This document shows positions 38,427 through 48,096 of a stretch of DNA of 64,000 nt, in pieces. A program made the translations under genes and the position numbers. This DNA comes from Ipomoea triloba (Eukaryota; Streptophyta; Magnoliopsida; Solanales; Convolvulaceae), in the NCBI RefSeq assembly GCF_003576645.1, contig NC_044923.1, positions 2,837,721-2,901,720 of the forward strand, written 5' to 3'. Within the stretch, counting starts at the first letter, position 1, and each line of letters opens with the position of its first letter. The notes beneath the pieces were generated by a model, which made no database searches, was not told where the DNA came from, and saw nothing but the letters and a program-made list of their open reading frames with translations.

Positions 38427-39102
38427 TAATATTTATAGCAAATTTTCCGACTCTGAGAATAATCAAGACGTACATTTTAATTTCCAATTGCTAATATTTT
38501 AAAAACTGAAATTTCAGAAGACTATTCTTTTAAGGACAATAGCATTTATTTCTGTCTCTCTCTCTTGGAATTAAAAATGAAATTAAGACGACATTGTACG
38601 ACGACGTTGTGCAATTATTATTATTGTTTACAGAAGTGGATCACCGAAGACGATGAGTTGTTACGATTGCGGTGAGCTGCTTTATGGTTGCCTGGTTGGA
38701 TGTGATGTGGTAAATTGATGTAAACCACTCGAGCAGTGAAGAAAAAACATGGTGTACTGTGATCCGAAAGGAGTGACCAAATATGTGGAGTTATTAGAAG
38801 ATAATAAGTTTAATTTTTGTTAACGTCATTTGGATTGATGTGGTCGTTCAGTGTATTTTTATTGTAATTTATCTCGTAGGTGTGATTTACATGTTGTTAT
38901 TATACATGAGGAGAGTGGTCGTCAAATGGGTGGAAATGTGGAATCATAAAACTACGAATTCGATTCCTACCCTATTAAACAAGATTTTTCTAGTGCGATT
39001 TACCTTTCTTATAGAGTCGGCGGGGTAGAGTCCACTAAAGTCCGCCATTTGCTGGGCCCTGCTTTAGACCCACGATCTAAGGCGGGGCTATAATGATTTT
39101 GT
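38427..39102. other. intergenic DNA with SINE-like patch
   Basis: At about 38925-39080 the phrases catgtggaatcataaaactacgaattcgattcctac and gcgatttacctttcttat recall the SINE at 39530-39730 (aaggttacgagtttgattcttac). Probably a diverged relative. No gene. Confidence 0.35.
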
Positions 39103-39410
39103 TGTGTACCATTATGCACCGTTGATTTTGCTCGATCTTGTGGTTTATAATGATTTTGACTTGGTAAATATACATCACTGCACTATACCATTGCACAACT
39201 GCACAACTACACTGGATGCACCATTATATTGCACCACTCCTCGATCTTTGTTAACATGCGAACCTGTGTACCATTATGCACCGTTGATTTTGCCCGATCT
39301 TGTGGTTTATAATGATTTTAACTTGGTAAATATACATCACTGCACCATACCATTGCACCACTGCACAACTACACTAGATGCACCATTATATTGCACCACT
39401 CCTCAGATCT
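39103..39410. repeat. two-copy tandem repeat, about 162-bp period
   Basis: The units starting tgtgtaccattatgcaccg at about 39103 and 39265 are nearly identical for about 140 bases and rich in a caccattgcacaactgcac motif. The open frame across it is a by-product of the repeat. Confidence 0.9.
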
Positions 39411-39529
39411 CGGTCATTCAATATCACATCTCAACGGTGCATAGGAGTTCATAGATTCAAACCCGAGCAGTGATTAAAAGTATGTAAAATTATGTATATT
39501 TACACTAATATTAGTAATATATTCACATT

Positions 39530-39730
39530 AAGCGGGATAGCTTGGCCGGTTAAGCCTGTTTGAACGACTCTGCTCTCATGTGTGTGGAATTAGTAAAACA
39601 TAATTTTTGTACTAAAAGGTTACGAGTTTGATTCTTACTAATAACCTCTGACCCGTCGCAAAAAATCTCCTTATAAAATTTACCTGTGCACACTTTCAGT
39701 GAGTGGATGCGGATCCCCATTACTTAAAAA
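39530..39730 (+). mobile_element. tRNA-derived SINE
   Basis: A-box-like GATAGCTTGGCCGGTTAAGC near the start, B-box-like GGTTACGAGTTTGATTCTT at about 39621, then a body and an A-rich end (cttaaaaaaatg). Target duplication not found. Confidence 0.65.
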
Positions 39731-40151
39731 AATGTTATGAAAATTGGTACAATCATCACCAATTAATGATTATTATGAAATCGAAATGTATCATCTTTCA
39801 TTGATCAGCTGTGACAACACATGCACACCCCCCTTTCACTATTCATAGCTTCTTTAATTTGGTTCTCTACTTGCATACATTGGATCCAAAATTGGAAATT
39901 CTTGAATCTTGTTATACATTCACGTGATTTTCGTTATCCTGTTTTGTGGAATTATTTGCTGCTGTCATTCCTTTTAAAGCATGCATGTAGGTTTTGATCT
40001 GGAGTTAGGTTTCATATCTATGAAGATACATGATTGACATATCATATATGCGTCATTTAATCTGTTTCATCAATGGCCTAATAGCCTTTTAAATTCGAAT
40101 TATTAGGTATACCTTATATATTGTCGTTATGATATCTCGATAAACTTAATT
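39731..40151. other. intergenic spacer
   Basis: No gene or repeat recognised. Confidence 0.4.
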
Positions 40152-40161
40152 GGCCAAATAT

Positions 40162-40250
40162 GCCAAAGACCTTGTAGTCTAGTGGCACCCGGTGTCCTAG
40201 TTATGAATACTACATTGTAACAGAGTCAGAAGAACTTTAAAAAAAAAAGG
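40162..40250 (+). mobile_element. internally deleted SINE with 10-bp target duplication
   Basis: Bracketed by ggccaaatat at 40152-40161 and 40251-40260. It contains the head cttgtagtctagtggcacccgg and the tail cattgtaacagagtca plus A-run of the family seen full-length at 47922-48087, but lacks the middle including the B box. Confidence 0.85.
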
Positions 40251-40302
40251 GGCCAAATATCATTACTTAGTCAATTAATATATAATTTTTGTGATGTGCT
40301 AA

Positions 40303-40554
40303 GAGCATCCTCAAAAGTAACAAACTTTTGGTGATTCTTGTCGGGCCACATGTGCTAGAGAAGAGCGAAGGAAAAAAGAATTGAAGAAAAAGCTAATAGT
40401 AAACAGCGTTGAAGAATGCTTTATTTGGCTTTTGATTGGACCCACAAAGATCCTTGATTTGCCGGAGAAAAATCATGCTTTTCATTTGTCAAAAACAATA
40501 CATGATTTTTTCTTTATTGCAAAAACCAACAAAAAATTTCAAATGGGAATGCTC
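40303..40554. mobile_element. Tourist-like MITE
   Basis: Ends gagcatcctcaaa and, from the right, gagcattcccattt, with TAA flanks at 40300-40302 and 40555-40557. 252 bp. Confidence 0.75.
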
Positions 40555-41186
40555 TAAGATATTATCGGTTTAGTTTACAAGGACGAAGCAAATTAATGTT
40601 TCCGTTTAAGGAAACATGAGAAGGGAGATTGAGAAATTCTTAATTAGTTTTTTTTTTTTATAAATAATTTGGATTGAAATGAGATTGCATATATAGTACA
40701 TATAATAAATTGTTAATACAACTAGAATAAATCTAATAGTATTGGTTTTAATTGGAATATATATTGTTATTTGGTTTACTCTCTCATACCATCCACACCT
40801 GAAAGTGGAGAGTAGTAGTGGATAATATATAATATACATGTACAAGCTAAGTTGTTACACCTCCTTTTTCATCTTATTACTACATTATTAGAAAATTAAA
40901 GGTACAAATGGGTTGAAGTATTATTTTAGTTTCTATTTTTTTTATTAAAATTATTACACCCTCACATGATATTATATATCTATAAGATTCTTTTTAAAGG
41001 AAAAAAATCATATGGCAAGGAATAAACAAATTTACACCTAAGTAAATAAAGAGTTCATGATATGTGTGTAAATAGGTTCCTATAAGAACTAGACTCCCTA
41101 TGAGAAATGTCGGCAAATTTTGGTGTCATCACCGTTATTATAGATGAAATTCCCAACGCAATACACCAACCAAGGGCATATATTTA
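40555..41186. other. intergenic spacer
   Basis: AT-rich, no gene recognised. Confidence 0.4.
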
Positions 41187-41624
41187 GGGGGTGTTTGGTT
41201 ATTGGCTTATAAGCCAAATTTTAGTTTATTTGATCAAGTTTAGCTTTTTGACCAACCAATAAGCTATTTTGAAGTGTTTGGTAAATGGCTTATTGGGCCA
41301 ATAAGCTGAAAATTGAAAAGCTAATGAATGTAGCTTTTTGTATCAGCTGGTTTGGAACAATGGATATATTGACTATTTTATCCTTTAAAATCAATGGGAT
41401 TTACTTTTAAATGGGTGGTGTGTTTGTTATTTTATAATAATAATAATATTAATAATAATACCCTTAAATGTCATTTTACATTCAATCAGCTACTAGTAAA
41501 CAACTAATTTACCAAACAGTTTTTTATAACCAGCTAATACAATCAGCTGGTCAAACCAGTTAACGCAATCAGCCATCAACTACTAGCTAAACCAACCAGC
41601 TATCAGCCGTTTGCCAAACACCCC
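41187..41624. mobile_element. MITE with GGGGGTGTTTGG ends
   Basis: The left end gggggtgtttggttattggc and the reverse complement of the right end ggggtgtttggcaaacggct form inverted termini, flanked by TTTA on each side. The interior carries many repeats of agctgat / cagctggt. 438 bp. Confidence 0.75.
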
Positions 41625-42313
41625 TTTAGACCATGAGAAAAACAAGAGTGGCAACCACTGCAATCAAAACACATAAACTCCAACTTGGAGTATGATTGAG
41701 TGGAAGAGACTCATTCATCCTTAATCAAACGGCAAGGGTTCGATCTTCATCCCCTATCGCATTTAATAAAATTATATGATTAAATATGATAATGTTGTAC
41801 TCAAAAAAAAATATGATAATGTTATGATAATGATCGAAATCAATGGGCTTGTAATTGGTGTGTCCACTATGGCAATCCTTTCGTCATCTATCTACGTGGA
41901 TTTGGTACTCTACATTAAATGCTACACCCAAACAGAGATCAAGACTTCCTGCTAACTCTGCAGCTAATTATTTCCTCTGCTCCAATATATAATTGCTTTG
42001 TTTTAAGTTTAAACCCTAATTAACACAACAGTTTGGAGCAATCGAGCAGCTCTTACTTGTAAATGTGGTTTGGGCAAAATTCGTTTTTATAATCGAGTAG
42101 TTGTTACTTGTTACTTGTTAGTAGTGTCTATAATTTATAATGAAACCGTCATTCATGAATTTGCATGGAAAATGACTTGCGACTTACATGCACACTTTTG
42201 TGTGGTAGATGATTTACATGCATACAAAATATGAATAAAGCCACCATTATATTCCCTATTTTCTTCTACTGTATAACTTTGAGCAAATTCATTAGTTAAG
42301 ATTTTTTCCTTTA
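41625..42313. other. intergenic DNA with SINE tail
   Basis: A B-box-like gggttcgatcttc near 41738 suggests a SINE relic. The 13-mer atatgataatgtt stands at about 41786 and 41812 on either side of a 13-base gtactcaaaaaaa insert, which looks like the 3' tail of a heavily truncated retroposon. No gene. Confidence 0.4.
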
Positions 42314-42963
42314 GGAAAAAGTGTCAAATTGGCCCCCTAAGTAGGGTGAATAGTGCAATTAGGTCCCATAACTGAAAAAAACTCCATTCAAGCCCCCTAA
42401 ACCGACAAAAAAGTGTAATTGAGTCCTACGTGACTTGTTTATCAGGTCAAATTCAGTTAAGGGGCCTAATTGCACTATTCACCCGACTTAGGGGCCAATT
42501 TGACACTTTTTCATTTTTTATTTTATTTTTCAAAATAAATATTCTATAATCTATGGACGAAAAACGTAATTTTTCATTTTTAAAAAAAAGTTTATATAGA
42601 ATTATTATTTTTAAATTATTTAAAATAATTTTATAAAACTTTTTTAATAATATAAAAACAATTATTAAAAACAAAAACAAAAACAAAAGTCGGCAGTCCC
42701 AAGCTGGACTGCCGACTTTTTTTTTTAAATAAAAATAAATAATATTTTTAATTAATAAAAAATGAAAAAGTGTCAAATTAGTCCCATAAATTGGGTGGAT
42801 ACTGCAATTAGGCCCCTTAACTGAATTTGACCTGATAAACAAGTCATGTAGGACTTAATTGCACTTTTTTACTGATTTAATGGGCTTGAATGAAGCTTTT
42901 TTCAGTTAGGGGGTCTAATTGCACTATTCACCCCACTTAGGGGGCCAATTTGACACTTTTTCC
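42314..42963. mobile_element. Mutator-like foldback element with perfect 9-bp target duplication
   Basis: 650 bp flanked by tttccttta at 42305-42313 and 42964-42972. The termini ggaaaaagtgtcaaattggc are identical in inverted orientation. Each outer arm of about 200 bp is itself bounded by inverted copies of the same terminus (internal ends near 42510 and 42764), so the terminus occurs four times. The centre contains a perfect 15-bp stem, AAAAGTCGGCAGTCC at 42685-42699 and its complement at 42706-42720, with a 6-base loop. No coding capacity. Confidence 0.9.
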
Positions 42964-42972
42964 TTTCCTTTA

Positions 42973-44272
42973 ATTTTTTATGGCCCTACCATTTACTATC
43001 TCACTCAAACTCAAAAACTATTCTTTCCATTAGTTTAAGTTTTTCCTCAAGTTTTTATGTGAACACAACAGTTTACATAAACTATTTCTTTATTTATTAT
43101 CATTCTAAAAAATATAATTATTTAAATTTAAATTAAACATGTTAAAATTTAATTGATAATTATAAATTTAATAATAATATTTAATTAAAAATTTACATAA
43201 AAAATGGCAGCATAGGTCTTTTAAAAAATGATGTTATAAAAAATAAATTACAAAAAAAAAAAAGAGAAAAGAAATCAGCTGGTCATTGCAATTTGCATGC
43301 AACGGCAAGCTTAATCTCAGAGAAATTAAAAGAAAAAAAAAAGTTTTAATCTCAAAGTGGTCTCCTGCTGACAGACACTTTGAAGTGCCTTAGTGGACAA
43401 ACGCCCTCCCGCTGGGGCGAAGTGTGCGCTTGTCTCTCTTTCTATTTTTTTTCTCTCTCTACTAAAAATCAAATTTGCAGGAGAAAAATCTGCCGGACTT
43501 AAAAAAATTTCACAAAAATCCCTATGGGATTACTTTTATAAACAACTTGTTAGTCAATGCAAATTTTGTCCCAATTATACTGTTAGGGTAATATTACTCC
43601 AACCAATAGCCTAGCACTCTACAAATAAAAGCCTAAACAGTCCATTATGATGATTGATGATCAATTAGTCCATTCTAATTAGGATAGCAGATTTAGCTAT
43701 TTTAGGGATCAGATTCCCTATCTCTATACCATAAACAAGTTCTCATTTGCCTCATTCCGGTAACACATTAACTCAACGATTAACCTTATAAAATTTTGGT
43801 AGAATATTAATATACTTGTATCGAACAAAAAACTAACTGCTCATGCATGAGCATATATTATGAATATATCGTAATAAATCTCATCAACCAAATTCTGCCC
43901 GAATTACAAATTAATCCAGCACGATCAACTTTTCTAGTGATTTTTTAAGTATTCAATAACTTTCTTTATTAGTTATACATATAATTTTGTGACAAATATA
44001 TGTAACATCTATGAACATGGTACATTGCAACAAATGCTCATTACAATAAGGAAAAAAAAAGATTTGATAGAACATCAAGACAATTAACTAATAAGCTTTT
44101 TATTATTAGAGTAATATCTTATACATCTTGCTTGGACTTTTACCAAAATATTTATAAAAATTATTAGAGGAAATTAAAAACTATTCACAATTTACCTTTT
44201 ACAATTATTTTGCTTGGACTTTCACCAAAATATTTATAAAAATTATTATTATTACTATTATTATGATTATTA
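42973..44272. other. intergenic DNA with small transposon-like segment
   Basis: At about 43330-43600 the phrases gggcgaagtgtgcg, a T/CT-rich run, gcaggagaaaaatc and a trailing attat.ct resemble the elements at 56575 and 58676. The rest is AT-rich. No gene. Confidence 0.4.
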
Positions 44273-45931
44273 TTAAACCATTTGAATCCAAATACCTTCA
44301 CTTGGTATGCCCTTATGAACCACGAACAACATATAATATCCCGCCGGAGAAAGATTGCCGGAATTCGGTGTCACCGCCGTCATATGGTATGTGTTTATTC
44401 CGACGGGTTTCACCGTCCCTCCGCCGCCGAGATCCAACAGCCGTTGGTGTTGAGAAAACGAATGTGTAGTGAACGACGGCGCCACCATTGTTACCGTGAC
44501 CAAGTTCCCGTCCACCGGTCCGGCGGCCGTGAATTGGATCTCTATTAATTTTCCGTACCCGAATTTGGAGTGTGAACCCGGGAACGTAATATGCGGGCGG
44601 AGCCCCACCGTTGTCGGGTCAAGATACGGCGGCGAGAACGCCTCGAGTCTTAGCTCCGTCGGGAAAAGAGCGTTTCCGAAGACGTAGTTCGGGTGAGGGT
44701 TGCTGCCACCGACAAGAACGCGGGAATCACGGAGGAGAATGGCGGATGAGTGGTACATTCTTGGGATTCCGGACGGGTTCAGGACTTCGAAACGGGTCCC
44801 GACTGGGTTATCCGGGTGGTAAAGAACCGGGGCTTGAACCGGGTCCCGACCGTCCCCGTACCCGGCCGACCCGCGAGCCGCGCCGTTTACGATGAGAATA
44901 TCCCCAGTGGGTAAAGTTACCATATCGCCCATGAGCCGAGCCATCGGCATGGCTTCCATGGCCCAAACCGGGTTCGGGTCATTTATCCGGATCCTCCCGC
45001 AACTATTCAAACCGCCCATGAAAACCCCCTTCTCCGACGCCGGAAACGCCCCTTTCGGCGCGCCACCGCAGATCAACACCTCCACTACAATCCCCGGACC
45101 TTGAAAAACCTTCAATGGCAGCAAAACCGCCGACCCGGTACTCGGGTAAGACCTCGGTTCGCCGCCGGGCATACCCGGGTACAATCTCACAACCGCGTGC
45201 TTAAAATAATCATACAATATCGCTCTATTATTAGCGAAAATAAACAAATTCCCATCCACATTAAGGAAAACATAGGGATACAAATTATTCTCGGCTCCGG
45301 GATCATTAGTTTCGGCTAAGAACGGGAGATTATAGAGAAGATCGGCGCCGGGGGTTTTTGGGTAAAATTCGTAATTAAACTCCTCACGGCCCCCAATGAT
45401 GATCTGGCGTCCATCTGGCAAGATATGATTGGTCGCGTACCAGCGCCACCTGTGCAACGCGCCGGGAATTTCCACCCAATCACATTTTTTATCATTGCAC
45501 GGCTTATAAACCCTCACGACGTGATCGCCGTCGTTCCACCCGCCGGTTTGTACGAAAGTCCCGTCGGGCATAACGGCGGCGGAGGAGCACCACACGTCGG
45601 ATTGGACCATAAGCGGACGAACGGTATTTTCTGCCACGTCATACTCGACCGAGTGGGCCGTACAGTCAACTTTGACCACCAATTCGTACGGATCTCGCCG
45701 GCATCTTCCGCCGCCGAGGGAAATATTTGACAGCCCGAAGTCGGTCCGGTCAAACATGACAACCTTGTCGTTGTTAAGGAGCTGCATGTGCATGGCGGCA
45801 ATGCCGATGTTGGGCAGCAGTAGGTCCCACCGGCCTCCGCCGGCTGCGGCGGCGAATATGTTCCGGGGTGGCGGCGCCGCCACTAGAAAGAGGTGCCATA
45901 GAGCGAATAAAAGAGTGAAATTTCGATCCAT
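44273..45931 (-). CDS. secreted copper-radical oxidase, glyoxal/galactose oxidase-like (copy B)
   Basis: Single exon, 552 aa, with the same domain plan as copy A: signal-peptide-like N-terminus (FTLLFALWHLFLVAA), propeller domain, then C-terminal DUF1929-type domain. Cofactor residues by motif: Cys115 (DVWCSSAAV), Tyr165 (WRWYATNHILPDGR), Tyr393-His394 (IPRMYHSSAILL) and His490 (THSFSQHQRLL), all intact. The ATG at 45931 (MDRNFTLL) is preferred to an in-frame ATG at 45988, which lies only about 14 bases from the TATA box. Compared with copy A the coding sequence is clearly diverged, so the duplication is not recent. Substrate (galactosyl residues, glyoxal, other aldehydes) cannot be told from sequence. 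Confidence 0.92.
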   Translation of the reverse strand: MDRNFTLLFALWHLFLVAAPPPRNIFAAAAGGGRWDLLLPNIGIAAMHMQLLNNDKVVMFDRTDFGLSNISLGGGRCRRDPYELVVKVDCTAHSVEYDVAENTVRPLMVQSDVWCSSAAVMPDGTFVQTGGWNDGDHVVRVYKPCNDKKCDWVEIPGALHRWRWYATNHILPDGRQIIIGGREEFNYEFYPKTPGADLLYNLPFLAETNDPGAENNLYPYVFLNVDGNLFIFANNRAILYDYFKHAVVRLYPGMPGGEPRSYPSTGSAVLLPLKVFQGPGIVVEVLICGGAPKGAFPASEKGVFMGGLNSCGRIRINDPNPVWAMEAMPMARLMGDMVTLPTGDILIVNGAARGSAGYGDGRDPVQAPVLYHPDNPVGTRFEVLNPSGIPRMYHSSAILLRDSRVLVGGSNPHPNYVFGNALFPTELRLEAFSPPYLDPTTVGLRPHITFPGSHSKFGYGKLIEIQFTAAGPVDGNLVTVTMVAPSFTTHSFSQHQRLLDLGGGGTVKPVGINTYHMTAVTPNSGNLSPAGYYMLFVVHKGIPSEGIWIQMV

Positions 45932-46001
45932 TTTGATGAAATTAATGATGTTTTGTTGGAGAGATTTGGTGGTTGTGAAGTAGTGCATGCATGGGTTCTC
46001 C

Positions 46002-46008
46002 TTTTATA
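46002..46008 (-). promoter_or_regulatory. TATA box of oxidase copy B
   Basis: TATAAAA on the minus strand, 71 bases upstream of the chosen ATG, placing the transcript start near 45975. Confidence 0.65.
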
Positions 46009-46009
46009 A

Positions 46010-47495
46010 GATTTTTGGATTTTCTATTATTGATTTTAAAGTCAAAATTCATAGATTATGAGTCGTACAAGATAGGTTTATTGTGTATTCAAAAATTTGG
46101 TTATCATCAATATTTCAATAGTGACATGTGATATTGTATTATTGTAAGCTAACAACTACCTTTCTCCATTTAATTCTTTAAAAACGTTTTTATATAGTTT
46201 TAGAATTTGACATATACTTTACTACCTACTAACACTTTATTTTATTTTACAATATATAAATTTCTTTTAATAAAATTTACAATGCAAAGAAACACAAGAC
46301 CCGAATCAAGCTTGTCAACCTTAGGGTTGGCCTAAGAAGGTTGACTCGAGAAGATGAGGTCAAGGCACTCGACATGTGGGATGGGAGAAACAAAGCTAAT
46401 CGATCGATAATCGTTACATCTGTTATAGGCACCTGCTTTACACGGGAAACATCTGGCTTGGGTCGTGTGGGACATTGGACTTATAGTTATAGTATAAGTA
46501 GGCTAATTCTTGTCTTGGGTGTACACCTTTTGTTTCACTCTAACACTTCTTAGTGTAATAGTGGCGCAATCAATAGTAAGAAAACATGATTCTATTGTTC
46601 TTTTGATCTTTTTACTTGTCTTTGCATTTCAATTCATTGCAATATTTTATTTGGGATATTAATTAGGGTCTCTGAATTAATTTTCTCCATCAATCACTAT
46701 GTAGGTTTGTAATTGTGTTGGTAACTTGGTATATATATGAGTTTTTCTCGTCAAGTGGAATTGGAGAACGATTTCTTTGTGACAGCTTATAAGATAAAAT
46801 CCGATGCTATTACAAAGCATCTACACTTTTATTTGTTGAAAATTGGAGGCTATTAGAAGTTTGACTCATTGAGACTAGCATTATTCAATTCGACATATTC
46901 ATAGAAAAGTCAATTTATATGTTAATTGGAATTGACAACATATCACAACCATACCTATCCTTCTTGAATGATCTGCATTTAGAATATTCTTTTATTTTAT
47001 AAAGTAAATCTTACCGCCATAATTTGACTATTGTACTTTTTAAATTTAAAAAAAAAAACATATTTTCTCTATAGCGATCATTGTTGATGGTTTTGCACAT
47101 GTATTACTTTTATGTAGTTTCTAATTAATATATTATTTTTTCCATGTAACTAAAAAGGATACGTATTCTCAATGGACAAATCTCTCTTAGTGACGTGCGT
47201 TGATTGATAAACTGTTCAAGAAAAAAAATTAGGTTTAGTAATTATCCAATTCAAAATGCAGAAATTTACCGACAAAAACATTTCAAGCACAAAAAATGTT
47301 TACATTAATCATAAAATTTGTACTTATAGAATTGATGATAACACTCTTTTCTCTTTTAGGGATATTATCCATTTGCACTACTTGGACAATATGGTAGAAA
47401 ACTCAACTGAAAATGTGATTATACACACGCAATTTTTACCTCAAAGAAAACTCATCGTACTAAACTGATTAACTTAAGGTTAATTAATAATATAA
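46010..47495. other. intergenic DNA
   Basis: AT-rich. About 46310-46560 is less AT-rich and reads like a decayed repeat (gagaagatgaggtcaaggca...), but I cannot identify it. No gene. Confidence 0.4.
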
Positions 47496-47795
47496 GGGAA
47501 AATTACTCGTTTCCTTCCTAAATTATACGATAATTGTAGTATTCATCCCTAATTGTTGGTCATGCTCACTTTCGTCTCTAAGTTATCATTGGCATTGCAC
47601 TTTTTGTTTCTTTACTAACAAAACATTAAGGACGAAATTTGCAACTTTAGTATAACTTAGGAATAAAAAGTTAATAAAAGGACGAAAAGTGCAACACTAA
47701 TAATACCTTATGGGCAAAAGGTGGACACAAATCAGCACTTAGAGATGAATTCTACAATTACCATGTAACTTAGGGACCAAAAGTACAGTTTTCCC
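47496..47795. mobile_element. Mutator-type MITE with 9-bp target duplication
   Basis: The termini gggaaaattactcgtttcct and, from the right, gggaaaactgtacttttggt share the first eight bases and further inner similarity (taattgtag.attcatc). Flanks ataatataa (47487-47495) and atgatataa (47796-47804) match at 8 of 9. 300 bp. Confidence 0.8.
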
Positions 47796-47921
47796 ATGAT
47801 ATAATGACTTTTTTTGGGTGACGAGGGAAACTCATAATCACTATTCGAGATGTGCACAATGCATTGAGTAAATCCCGCATTGTGACCTTAGTCGACAAAA
47901 AACTACAAATAGGTAAAACAA

Positions 47922-48087
47922 TTTTTTTTTAATACATTTGACTCTGTTACAATACAGTATCTGTTGCATAACTACTTTCTCAACCTACTAAAACACAAAG
48001 AGTTAATATCGCCTCCACTGAGGTTCAAACACACCCCTTCCATATGGAAGTGCAACCGGGTGCCACTAACCACAAGATCTTTACAGA
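47922..48087 (-). mobile_element. tRNA-derived SINE, near full length
   Basis: On the minus strand: an A-box-like TAGTGGCACCCGG, a B-box-like TTTGAACCTC, the body shared with 6059-6193 (gttgagaaagtagttatg, actg.attgtaa.agagt) and a T/A-rich 3' tail. Flanked by gtaaaacaa at 47913-47921 and 48088-48096. Confidence 0.85.
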
Positions 48088-48096
48088 GTAAAACAA

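Noticed and set aside
38640..38690. MYB-like phrase (KWITEDDELL) in one frame
   Set aside because: Only about a dozen codons before a stop, with no flanking domain; treated as chance.
39104..39454. 116-codon open frame
   Set aside because: The frame is two copies of the tandem repeat at 39103-39410.
42685..42720. Possible microRNA hairpin
   Set aside because: The stem is only 15 bp and lies in a transposon palindrome; without small RNA data it cannot be called a MIRNA gene.
46341..46553. 70-codon frame in a less AT-rich patch
   Set aside because: No domain; most likely a decayed repeat.
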